Positions 32,639-45,100 of a stretch of DNA of 64,000 bases are shown in pieces (position 1 is the first letter of the stretch; each line of letters opens with the position of its first letter). The position numbers were made by a program, and so were the translations under genes. Source of the DNA: Posidonia oceanica. Taxonomy: Eukaryota; Streptophyta; Magnoliopsida; Alismatales; Posidoniaceae. The notes beneath the pieces are model-generated. The model was not told the origin of the DNA. It searched no databases and worked only from the letters and a program-made list of their open reading frames with translations. The stretch lies in contig JAZBRS010000077.1 of the NCBI GenBank assembly GCA_037176725.1, positions 2,604,001 through 2,668,000 of the forward strand, written 5' to 3'.

Positions 32639-35600
32639 GGCTTGCACTAATCATTCTTGACCTCTTCCGAGTCTGGATAGGGCTTGCACCTATCATTCTA
32701 GGTGGTCCAGTCTTGATAAGGCATCCACTTACCATTCCTGGCCTCTTCTGGGTCTTGATAGGGCTTGCACCTATCATTCCTGGCGGTCGGGTCTTGATAA
32801 GGCTTGCACTTATCATTCCTAGGCCCTTCCATGTCTTGATGGAGCTTGCACCTATCATTCCTAGCGGTCCAGTCTTGATATGGCATGCATTTATCATTCT
32901 TGACCCCTTCCTGGTCTTGGTAGGGCTTGCACCTACCATTCCCATCGGTCCGGTCTTGATAAGGCTTGCACTTGTCATTCCTGGCCACTTCTGGATCTTG
33001 ATAGTGCTTGCACCTATCAATCGTAGCGGTCCGGTCTTGATAAGGCTTGCACTTATCATTCCTAGCCTCTTCCGGGTCTTGATAGGGCTTGCACCTATCA
33101 TTCCTCGTGGTCCGATCTTGATAAGGCTTGCGCTTATCATTCTTGGCCTCTTCATGGTCTTGATTGGGCTTGCACCAATCATTCCTGGCGGTCCAGTCTT
33201 GATAAGGCTTGCACTTGTCATTCCTGACCCCTTCCTGGTCTTGATAGGGCTTGCACCTATCATTCCTGTCGGTCTGGTCTTCATAATGCTTGCACTTATC
33301 ATTCTTGAACTCTTCTGGGTCTTGATTGGGCTACCACCAATTGTTCCTGGCTGTCCAGTCTTGATAAGGCTTGCACTTATTATTCCTGACCTATTTCGGG
33401 TCTTGTTAGGGCATGCACCTATCATTCCTAGCGGTCCGGTCATAATAAGGCTTGCACTTATCATTCCTGACCTCTTCCTGGTCTTGATAGGGCTTGCACA
33501 TATCATTCCTGTCGGTCTGGTTTTGATAAGGCTTGCAGTTATCCTTTCGGGCCTCTTTCGGGTCATGATTGGGCCTACACCTATCATTCCTCATGGTCCG
33601 GTCATGATAAGGCTTGCACTTATCTTTCCTGACCCCTTCCTGGTCTTGATAGGACTTGCACCAATCCTTCCTCCCGGTCGGGTCCAGATAAGGCTTGCAC
33701 TTATCATTCCTGACCACTTCCTGGTCTTGAGTGGGCTTGCACCAACCATTGCTGGCAGTCCGGTCTTTTCAAAGCTTGCACTTACCTTTCCTGACCTCTT
33801 CCTATTTTTGATAGGGCTCACAGCTATCACTCCTGGTGGTCCGGTCTTGATAAGACTTGCACTTATCATTACTAGCCTCTTCGGGTCTTGATAAGGCTTG
33901 CACCAACCAATCCTGGCGGTCCGGTCAAGATAAGGCTAGCACTTATCATTCCTAACCTCTTCCGGGTCTTGTTAGGGCTTGCACCAATTATTCCAGGTGG
34001 TTCCGTCTGGATAAGGCATGTACTTATCATTCCTTACCTCTTCCGTGTCATGATAGGGCTTGCACCTATCATTCCTGGTGGTCGGGTCTTGATTAGGCTT
34101 GCACTTATCATTCCTGGCCTCTCCCGGGTCTGGATAGGGCTTGCACCTACCATTCCTGGCAGTCCGATCTTGATAAGGCTTGCACTTATCTTTCTTGACC
34201 CCTTCCTGGTCTTGGTAGGGCATGCTCCTATCATTCCTGTCGGTCCGGTCAAGATAAGGCTTGCACTTATCATTCCTGGCCACTTCTGGGTCTTGATAGG
34301 GCTTGCACCTATAATTCCAAGCGGTACGGTCTTGATAAGGCTCGCACTTAACATTCCTAGCTTCTTCTGGGTCATGATAGGGCTCGCACCTATCATTCCC
34401 GATGGTCCGGTCTTGATAAGGCTTGCACTTATCGATCCTGACCCCTTCCTGGTCTTGATAGGGCTTGCACCTATCCTTCCTCGCGGTCCGGTCTTGATAA
34501 GGCTTGCACTAATCATTTTTGACCTCTTCTGGGTCTGGATAGGGCTTGCACCAATCATTCCAGGCGGTCCAGTCTAGATAAGGCATGCACTTATCATTCC
34601 TGGCCTCTTCCGTATCTTGATAGGGCTTGCACCTATCATTCCCGGCAGTCGGGTCTTGATAAGGCTTGCACTTATCATTCCTGGGCTCTTCTGGGTCTTG
34701 ATGGGGCTTGCACCTATCATTACTGGCGGTCCAGTCTTGATAAGGCGTGCACATATCTTTCATGGCCTTTTCCAGGTCTAGATAGGGCTTGCACCTATCA
34801 TTCCTGATAGTTCGGTCTTGATAAGGCTTGCACTGATCATTCCTGGCCCCATCCGGGCCTTGATTGGGCTTGCACCTATCATTCCTGGCAGTTCGGTCTT
34901 GATAAGGCTTGCACTGATCATTCCTGGCCTCTTCTGGGTCTTGATAGGGCTTGCACCTATGATACCTGGCGGTCCGGTCATGATAAGGCTTGCACTTATC
35001 ATTCCTAACCTCTTCTGGGTCTTGATAGGGCTTGCACCTATCATTCCTAGCGGTCCGGTCTAGATAAGGCTTGAACTTATCATTACTGGCCTCTTCCGAG
35101 TCCTGAGAGGGCTCGCTCTTAAAATTCCAGGCGGTCCGGTCTTGATAAGGCATGCACTAATCGTTCCTGACCCCTTCCTTGTCTTGATAAGGCTTGCAGC
35201 TATCCTTCCTCGCGGTCCGGTCTTGATAAGGTTTGCACTAATCATTCCTGACCTCTTTCGGGTCTTGGTAGTCCTTGCACCAATCATTCCTGGTGGTCCA
35301 GTCAAGATAAGGCATGCAGTTATCATTCCTGGCCTCTTTTGGGTCTTGATAGGGCTTGCTCCTATCATTCCTGGTAGTTCGGTCTTGATAAGGCTTACAT
35401 TGATCATTCCTGGCCTTTTCCGGGTCTTGATTGGGTTTGCACCTATCATTCCTCGCGGTCCTGTCTTGGTAAGGCTTGCACTTATCATTCCTAGCCTCTT
35501 CCTGGTCTTGATAGGGCTTGCACCTATCATTCCTGGTGGTCCGGTCATGATAAGGCTTGCACTTATCATTCCTGGCCTCTTCATGGTCTTGATAGGGCTT

Positions 35601-36680
35601 GCACCAGTCATTCCTGGCAGTCCAGTCTTTATAAGGCTTGCACTTATCCTACCGGGCCTCTTTCGGGTCTTGATAGGGCCAGCACCTATCATTCCTCTTG
35701 GTCCGGTCATGATAAGGCTTGCACTTATCTTCCCTGACCCCTTCCTAGTCTTGATAGGACTTGCACCTATACTTCCTCGCGGTTGGGCCCGGATAAGGCT
35801 TGCACTTATCTTTCCTGACCTCTTCCGGGTCTTGATTGGGCTGGCACCTACCATTGCTGGCGGTCTGGTCTTGATAAAGCTTGCACTTATCATTCCTAAC
35901 CTCTTCCTATTTTTGATGGGGCTTGCACCTATCACACCTAGAGGTCCGGCCTTGATAAGGCTTGCACATATCCTTCCTGGCCTCTTCCGGGTCTAGATAG
36001 GGCATGCACCTACCATTCCTGGCGGTCCGGTCTTGATAAGGCAAGCACTTATCATTCCTAACCTCTTCTGGTTCTTGCTAGGGCTTGCACCTATCATTCC
36101 TGGTGGTTCGGTCTTGACAAGGCTTGTACTTATAATTCCTGACCTCTTCCGGGTCTTCAGAGGGCTTGCACCTATCATTCCTGGTGGTCAGGTCTTGATA
36201 AGGCTTGCACTTATCATTCCTGGCCTCTTACGGGTCTTGATAGGGCTTGCACCTATCATTCCAAGTGGTTCGGTCTTGATAAGGCTTGTGCTTATCATTC
36301 TTGACCCCTCCTGGTCTTGATAAGGCTTGCTCCTATCATTCCTGTCGGTCCGGTCAATATAAGGCTTGCACTTATCATTCCTGGCCACTTCTGGGTCTTG
36401 ATAAGGCTTGCACCTATCATTCCAAGCGGTCCGGTCTTGATATGGCTTGCATTAAACATTCCTAGCCTCTTCTGGGTCTTGATAGGGCTTGCACCTATCA
36501 TTCCTGGCGGTCCGGTCTTGATAAGGCTTGCACTTATCATTCCTAACCTCTTCCGGGTCTTGATAGGGCTTGCACCTATCATTCCTAGCTGTCCAGACTT
36601 GATAAGGCTTGCACATATCATTACTGGCCTCTTCCGAGTCCTGATAGGGCTCGCTCTTAACATTCCAGGCGGTCCGGTCT

Positions 36681-36842
36681 TGATAAGGCATGCACTAATC
36701 GTTCCTGACCCCTTCTTGGTCTTGATAGGGCTTGCACCTATCCTTCCTCGCGGTCCGGTCTTGATAAGGCATGCACTAATAGTTCCTGACCCCTTCTTGG
36801 TCTTGATAGGGCTTGCACCTATCCTTCCTCGCGGTCCGGTCT
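36681..36842. repeat. Newly duplicated single 81 bp unit
   Basis: Two adjacent 81 bp units (36,681-36,761 and 36,762-36,842) are identical except at one base (C 36,700 versus A 36,781), whereas neighbouring units differ at many positions. This defines 81 bp as a real unit of amplification. Confidence 0.9.
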
Positions 36843-38491
36843 TGATAAGGTTTGCACTAATCATTCCTGACCTCTTTCAAGTCTTAGTAGGGCTTGCACC
36901 TATCATTCCTGGCTGTCCGGTCTTGATAAGGCCTACTATTATCATTCCTGGCCTCTTCCGGGACTTGATAGGGCTTCCACCTATCATTCCTGGCAGTCCG
37001 GTCTTGATAAGGCTTGCACTTATCATTTCTGGCCTCTTCCAAGTCTTGATTGGGCTTGCACCTATCATTCCTGGCGGTCCGAGTAATGATAAGGCTTGCA
37101 CTAATCATTCCTAACCTCTTCCGGGTCTTGATAGGGCTTGCACCAATCCATCCTAGCGGTTCGGTCAAGAAAAGGCTTGCACTTATCATTACTGGCATCT
37201 TCCGAGTCCTGATAGGGCTTGCACCTAACATTCCAGGCGGTCCAGTCTTGATAAGGCTTGCACTTATCGTTCCTGTCCCCTTCCTGGTTTCGATAGGGCT
37301 TGCACCTATCCTTCCTCGCGGTCCGGTCTTGATAAAGCACGCACTTAACATTTCTGGCCTCTTCCGAGTCTTGATAAGGCTTGCACCTATCATTCCAAGC
37401 GGTCCGGTCTTGATTTGGCTTGAACTTATCGTTCCTGACCTCTTTCGGTTCAGGATTCGGCTTGCACCTAACATTCCAAGCGGTCCGGTCTTGATTAGGC
37501 TTGAACTTATCGTTCCTGACCTCTTCCAGTTCATGATTCGGCTTGCACCTAACATTCCTGGCGGACCGGTCTTGATAAGGCTTGCACTTATCATTCCAGA
37601 CCTCTTGCTGGTCATGATTGGGCATGCACCTATCATTCTTGTCGGTCCGGTCCTGATAAGGCTTGCACTTATAATTCCTGGCCTCTTCGGGTCTTGGTAG
37701 GGACTGCACCTATCAATCCTGCCGGTCTGGTCCTGATAAGGCTTGCACTTATCATTCCGGTCAGCCCGGTCGTGATAAGGCTTGCACTTATCATTCCGGG
37801 CCTCTTTTGGGTCTAGATAGGGCTTGCATCTATCATTCCTGGTGGTCTGGTCTTGATACGGCTTGCACTTATCATTCCTGGCCTCTTCCGGGTCTTGATA
37901 GGGCTTGCACCAATCATTCCTGGCGGTCCAGTCTGGATAAGGCTTGCACTTATCATTCCTGACCCCTTCCTGGTCAAGATAGGGCTTGCACCTATCCTTC
38001 CTCGTGGTCCGGTCATGATAAGGCTTGCACTTAGCATTCCTGACATCTTCTAGGTCTTGATAGGGCTTGCACCTATCATTCCTGGTGGTGCAGTCTTGAT
38101 AAGGCTTGCACATCTCATTCTCGGCCTCTTCCTGGTCTTAATAGGGCTTGCACCTATCATTCCAGGCGGTCCGATCTTGATAATGCTTGCATTTCTCATT
38201 CCTGACCTCTTCTAGGTCTTGATTGGGCTTGCACCTATCGTTCCTGGCAGTCCGGTCTTACTAAGGTTTGCACTTCTCATTCCTGACCTCTTCCTCTGCT
38301 TGATAGGACTTGTACCTTTCATTCCTAGCTGACCGGTCTTGATTAGGCTTGCACCAATCATTCCAGGCGGTCCGATCTTGATAAGGCTTGCACTTGTCAT
38401 TCCTAACCTCTTCCATGTCTTGATAGGGCTTGCACCTATCATTCCTGGCTGTCCAGTCTTGATAAGGCTTGCACTAATCATTCCAGTCTGT

Positions 38492-39190
38492 CTGGTTTTG
38501 ATAAGGCTTGCACTTATCCTTCCGGGCCTCTATCGGGTCGTGATAGGGCATGCACCTATCATTCCTCGTGGTCCGGCTTTGATAAGGCTTGTACATATCA
38601 TTCCCGACCCCTTCCTGGTCTTGATAGGACTTGCTCCTATCCTTCCTAGCGGTCCGGTCTTGATATGGCTTGCACTTATCATTCCTGACCTCTTCCAGGT
38701 CTTGATAGGGCTTGCACCTTGCATTCCTGGCGGTCCGGTCTTGATAAGGCTTGCACTTATCATTCCTGACCTCTTCCTGTTCTTGATTGGGCTTGCACCT
38801 ATTATTCTTGGTGGTCCGGTCTTGATTAGGCTTGCACTAACGATTCCTAGCCTCTTCCGGGTCTTGATAGGGCTTGCACCTACCGTTCCAGGCAGTTCGG
38901 TCATGGTAAGGCAAGCACTTATCATTCCTGACCTCTTTCGGGTCTTGTTAGGGTTTGCACCAGTCATTCGTGGCGGTCTGGTCATGATAAGGCTTGCACT
39001 TATCATTCCTGACCTCTTGTGGGTCTTGATAGGACTTGCCCCTATCGTTTCTGGCGGTCGGGTCTTGATAAGGCTAGCACTTATCATTCCTGGCCTCTTC
39101 CGGGTATTGATGGGGCTAGCACCTATCATTCCTGGCGGTCCAGTCTTGATAAGGCTTGCACTTATCATTCTTGACCCCATCCTGGTCTTG
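38492..39190. repeat. Diverged third relative of part of the 4,366 bp block
   Basis: About 700 bp that aligns to 24,902-25,600 (offset 13,590) and to the matching part of copy 2 (29,268-29,966), with scattered substitutions but the same order of variant units. It shows an older large-scale duplication in the array. Confidence 0.8.
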
Positions 39191-42100
39191 ATTGGGCTTC
39201 AACCTACCATTCCTGTCGGTCCGTTCTTGATAAGGCTTGCACTTATCATTCCTGGCCTCTTCTGGATCTTGATAGGGCTTGCACCTAACATTCCTAGCGG
39301 TCCGGTCTTGATAAGGCTTGCACTAATCATTCCTAGCCTCTTCTGGGTCATGATAGGGCTTCCACCTATCATTCCTGGTGGTCCGGTCTTTATAAGGCTT
39401 GCACTTATCATTCCTGGCCTCTTCCGGGTCTTGATAGGGCTTGCACCAATCATTCCTGGTGGTCCAACCTTGATAAGGCTTGCACTTTTCATTCCTGACC
39501 CCTTCCTGGTCTTGATAGGGTGTGCTCCTATCCTTCGTCGCTGTCTGGTCATGATAAGGCTTGCACTTATCATTCATGATCTCTTCCGGGTCGTGATAGG
39601 GCATGCACCTATCATTCCTAGTGGTCCAGTCTTGATATGGCTTGCACTTATCATTTCCGGCCTCTTCCTGGTCTTGATGGGGCTTGCACCTATCATTCCA
39701 GGCGGTCCGGTCATCATAATGCTTGCCCTTATCTTTACTAGCCTCTTCTGGGTCTTGATAGGGCATGCACTTATCATTCCTGGCGGTCCGGACTTGATAT
39801 GGCTTGCAATTATCAATCCTGACCTCTTCCCGGTCTGGATAGGGCATGCACCTATCATTCCTCGGGGTCCGGTCTTGATATGGCTTGCACCTATCATTCC
39901 TAGCAGTCCGATCCTGATAAGGCTTGCACTTATCATTCCAACCCTCTTCGTGGCCTTGATAGGGCTTGCACCTATCATTCCTGGCAGTCCAGTTTTGATA
40001 AGGCATGCACATATCATTCCTTTCGGTCTGGTTTTGATAAGGCTTGCACTTATCCTTCCGTGCCTCTTTCGGGTCTTGATAGGGTTTGCACCTATCATTC
40101 CTCGTGGTCCGGTCTTGATATGGCTTGCACATATCATTCCTGATCCCTTCCTGGTCTTGATAGGACTTGCACCTATCCTTCCTCGCAGTCCGGTCTTGAT
40201 ATGGCATTGCTGACCTCTTCTGGGTCTTGATAGGGCGTGCACCTACCATTCCTGGCAGTCTGGTCCTGATAAGGCTTGCACTTATCATTCCTGACCTCTT
40301 CCTGTTCTTGATAGGGCTTGCACCTATCATTCCAGGTGGTCCGGTCTTGATAAGGCTTGTACTTATCATTCCTACCCTCTTCCGGGTCTTGATAGGGCTT
40401 GCACCTACCAATCGTGGCGGTCAGGTATTGATAAGGCTAGCACTTAACATTCCTGACCTCTTCCGGGTCTTGTTAGGGCTTGCACCTATAATTCCTAGTG
40501 GTCGGGTCTTGATATGGCTTGCTCTTTTCATTCCTGGCCTCTTCTGGGTCATGATAGGGCTTGCACCTACCATTCTTGGTAGTCCGGCCTTGAGATGGCT
40601 AGCACTTATCATTCCTGATGTCTTCCAGGTCTTGTTAGGGCTTGCACCTATCATTCTTGGTGGTCCGGTCTTGATAAGGCTTGTACTCATCATTCCTAAC
40701 CTCTTTTGGGTCTTGATAGGGCTTGCACCTATCATTCCTGGTGGTCGAGTCTTGATAAGGCTTGCAGTTATCATTCCTGACCTTTTCCTGTTCTTGGTAG
40801 GGCTTGCACCTATCATTCCTGGAGCTCTGGTCTTGATTAGGCTTGCACTTACCATTCCTGGCCTCTTCTGGGTCTTGATAGGGCTCGCACCTATCAATCC
40901 TGGCAGTCCGGTCTTGATAAGGCTTGCACTTATCATTCTTGACCCCTTCCTGGTCTTGATAGGGCTTGCACCTATCATTCCTGTCGGTCCAATCTTGATA
41001 AGGCTTGCACATATCATTCCTGGCCACTTTTGGGTCTTGATCGTGCTTGCACCTATCATTTGAAGAGGTCCGGTCTTGATATGGCTTGCTCTTATCATTC
41101 TAGCCTCTTCCAGGCCTTGATAGGGCTTGCACCTATCATTCCTGGCGGTCCGGTCTTGATAAGGCTTGCACCCATCATTCCTAGCCACTTTCGAGTCCTG
41201 ATAGGGCTTGCACCTAACTTTCCTGGTGGTCCGGTCTTGGTAAGGCTTGCACTTATCGTTCCGGACCCCTTCCTGGTCTTGATCGGGCTTGCACCTATCC
41301 TTCCTCGTGGTCCGGTCTTGATAAGGCATGCACTAATCATTCCTGACATCTTTTGGGTCATGATGGGGCTTGCACCTATCATTCCTGGCGGTCCGGTCTA
41401 GAAAAGGCATGCACTTATCATTCCTGGCCTCTTCCCGGTCTTGATTGGGCTTGCACCTTTCATTCCTAGCGGTCCGGTCTTGATTAGTCATGAACTTATC
41501 GTTCCTGACCACTTCCGGGTCTTGATAGGGCTTACTCCTACCATTCCTGGCGGTACGGTCTTGATTAGGCTAGCACTTATCATTCCAGACCTCTTGCGGG
41601 TCTTGATTGGGCATGCACCTATTAATCTTGTCGGTCCGGTCCTGATAAGGCTTGCACTTAACATTCCTGGGCTCTTCGGCTCTTGATAGGGACTACACTT
41701 ATCATTCCTACCGGTCCGGTCTTGATAAAGATTGCACTTATCATTCCTGTCGGTCCGGTCTTGGTAAGGCTTGTACTTATCGTTCCTGACCACTTCCGGG
41801 TCCTGTTAGGGCTTGCACCTATCATTCCTGGCGGTCCGGTCTTGATAAGGCTTGCACTTATCATTCTTGGCCCCTTCCTGGTCTTGATAGGGCTTGCACC
41901 AACCATTCCAGGTGGTCCGGTCTTGATAAGGCTTGCACTTATCATTCTTGACCTCTTTGAGGTCATGTTAGGACGTGCACCTAACAATCCTGGCTGTCCG
42001 GTCATGAAAAGGCATGTACTTATCATTCCTGACCACTTTCGAGTCTTGATTGGGCTTGCACCTATCATTCCAGGCGGTCCGGTCTTGATAAGGCTTGCAC

Positions 42101-45100
42101 TTATCATTCTTGACACCTTCCTGGTCTTGATAGGGCTTGTACCAATCATTCCTAGCGGTCCGGTCTTGATATGGCTTGTACTTATCATTCCTAGCCTCTT
42201 TTGGGTCTTGATAGGGCTTGCACCTAACATTCCTGGTCATCTGGTCATGTTAAGGCTTGCACTTATCTTTCCTGGCCTCTTCTGGGTCTTGATAGGGCTT
42301 GCACCAACCATTCCTGGCGGTCCAGTCTTGATAAGGCTTGCACCTGTTATTCCTGACCCCGTCCTGGTCTCGTTAGGGCTTGCACCTATCCTTTCTCACG
42401 GTCCGATCGTGATTAGGCTTGCACTTATCATTCCTGACCTCTTTCGGGTCTTGATAGGGCTTGCACCTACCATTCCTGGCAGTTCGGTCTTGATAAGGCT
42501 TGCACTTATCATTCCTAACCTCTTCCTGTTCTTGATAGGGCTTGCACCTATCATTCCAGGTGGTCCGGTCTTGATAAGGCTTGCACATATCATTCCTGAC
42601 CTCTTCTGGGTCTTGATAGGGCATGCACCTACCATTCCAGGCGGTCCGGTCGTGATAAGGCTAGCACTTATCATTCCTGACCTCTTCCGGGTCTTGTTAG
42701 GGCTTGCACCTATCTTTCCTGGCGGTCCGGTCATGATAAGGCTTGTACTTATCATTCCTGACCTCTTCCGGGTCTTGATAGGGCTTGCACCTATCATTCC
42801 TCGTGGTCCGGTCTTGATAAGGCTTGCGCTGATCATTCCTGACCCCTTCCTGGTCATGATAGGACTTGCACCTATCCTCCCTCACAGTCCAGTCTTGCAA
42901 TGGCTTGCACTTATCATTCCTGACCTCATCTGGGTCTTGATAGGGCTTGCACCAACCATTCCAGGCGGTCCGGTCGTGATAAGGCTTGCACTTTCCATTC
43001 CTGGCCTCTTTCGGGTCTTGATAGGGATTGCACCAACCATTCCAGGCGGTCCAGTCATGATAAGGCTTGCACTTATCTTTCCTGAACTCTTCCTGTTCTT
43101 GATAGGGCTTGCACCTATCATTCCTGGTGGTCCGATCTTGATAAGGCATGCATTTACCATTCCTGGCCTCTTCCGGGTCTTTGATCGGGCTTGCACCAAC
43201 CCTTCCAGGCGGTCCGGTCATGATAAGGCTTGCACTTATCATTCCTGACCTCTTCTAGGTCTTGTTAGGACTTGCACCTAACATTCCTGGCTGTCCAGTC
43301 TTGAAAAGGCATGTACTTAACATTCCTGACCTCTTCCGGGTCTTGATTGGGCTTACACCTATCATTCCTACTAGTCCGGTCTTGATACGGCATGCACTTA
43401 TCATTCTTGACACCTTCCTGGTCTTGATAGGGCATGCACCTACCATTCCTGTCGGTCCGATCTTGATAAGGCTTGCACTTATCATTCCTAGCCTCTTCTG
43501 GGTCTTGATAGGGCTTGCACCTATCATTCCTAGCGGTCCGGTCTTGATAAGGCTTGCACTTATCATTCCTAGCCTCTTCCGGGTTTTGATAGGGCTTGCA
43601 CCTAACATTCCTGGTGGTCTGGTCTTGATAAGGCTTGCACTTATCATTCCTGGCCTCTTCCGGGTCTTGATAGGGCTTGCACTAATCATTCCTGGCGGTC
43701 TAGTCTTGATAAGGCTTGCACCGGTCATTCCTGACCCCATCCTGGTCTTGATAGGGCTTGCACCTATCCTTCCTCGCGGTCCGGTCATGATAAGGCTTGC
43801 ACTTATCATTCCTGACCTCTTCCGGGTCTTAATAGGGCTTGCACCTACCATTCCTGGCGGTTCGATCTTGATAAGGCTTGCACTTATCATTCCTGACCTC
43901 TTTCTGTTCTTGTTAGGGCTTGCACCTATCATTTCTGGTGGTCCGGTCTTGATAAGGCTTGCACTTATCATTCCTGGCCTCTTCTGGGTCTTGATAGGGC
44001 TTGCACCTACCATTCCTAGCAGTCCGGTCATGATAAGGCTAGCACTTATCATTCCTGACCTCTTCCGGGTCTTGTTAGGGCTTGCACCTATCAATCCTGG
44101 CAGTCCGGTCATGATAAGGCTTGTACTTATCATTCCTGACCTCTTCCGGGTCTTGATAGGGCTTGCACCTATCATTCCTTTTGGTCGGGTATGGATAAGG
44201 CATGCACTTATCATTCCTGGCCTCTTCCAGGTCTTGATAGTGCATGCACCTACCATTCCTGGTGGTCCGGCCTTGATGAGGCTAGCACTTATCGTTCCTA
44301 ACCTCTTCCGGGTCTTGTTAGGGCTTGCACCTATCATTCCTGGCAGTCTAGTCTTGATAAGGCTTGTACTTATCATTTCTGACCTCTTCTAGGTCTTGAT
44401 AGGGCTTGCACCAATCATTCAGGGTGGTCGGGTCTTAATTAGGCTTGCACTTATCATTCCTGGCCTCTTTCGGATCTTGATAGGGCTTGCACCTATCATT
44501 CCTGGTGGTCCTGTCTTGATAAGGCATGCACTTATCATTCTTGACCCCTTCCTAGTCTTGATAGGGCTTGCTCCTATCATTCCTGTCGGCCCGGTCTTGA
44601 TAAGGGTTGCACTTATCATTCCTGGCCACTTCTGGGTCTTGATAGGGTTTGCACCTTCATTCCATGCGGTCCAGTCTTGATAAGCCTTGCACTTATCATT
44701 CCTAGCCTCTTCCGGGTATTGATAGGGCTTGCACCTATCATTCCTGGTGGTCCGGTCTTGATTAGTGTTGACACCCCATGTTGACAGGTTTGAATCAATT
44801 GGATTCTTCTGGTGGCTCCTGGATCCAAACCGAGGTCAAACTACACAATCCTTTTCATCCTACCCTTCAAAACATGCCTAAACTTAACACAAGCTTACAC
44901 CACTTTCCCGAGCTCAAAACATACCCAAAAACCATAAGAAAACTTACAATTCCCAACTTAGCAAACCTACCCAAACACTTAGAAATTTTCAACCCAAAAC
45001 CACCCCCAAAAACCCTAGAAAACCTAGGTAAAACTACCCTTTTTCTACACCTCAAAACCCTTCCAAAACTTTCTCAAAACAAAACCAAAACCCTAGGATG

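Larger units (their letters stand above)
18890..44765. repeat. Satellite array, 81 bp unit (42+39 bp dimer), about 319 copies
   Basis: Continuous head-to-tail array of 25,876 bp, all in one orientation. The consensus dimer is a 42 bp half starting TTGATAAGGCTTGCACTTAT and a 39 bp half starting TTGATAGGGCTTGCACCTAT; both halves come from one ancestral monomer of about 40 bp. Most units differ at several bases. Both halves are multiples of three, and the consensus has no stop in one plus and two minus frames. The resulting long frames (727 codons at 25,717-27,900 and 30,083-32,266 plus; 611 codons at 21,150-22,985 minus) encode only 27-residue repeats and are not called as genes. I recognise no known satellite family. 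Confidence 0.97.

Noticed and set aside
18890..44765. Dozens of long open frames on both strands in the array (up to 727 codons) as a family of repeat proteins or membrane proteins
   Set aside because: They follow from an 81 bp unit that is a multiple of three with three stop-free frames. Frames overlap on both strands, start and stop at random places, and contain nothing but the 27-residue unit.
18890..44765. CRISPR-like or other array of repeats with unique spacers
   Set aside because: There are no unique spacers: the repeat is continuous, and both halves are copies of the same monomer. The context is a plant genome.
44750..44766. Satellite array as the 3' untranslated repeat of an element, with 44,766 as the start of a 3' LTR
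   Set aside because: No polypurine tract precedes the LTR, and this LTR is followed by a primer binding site and gag, so it is a 5' LTR facing away from the array.
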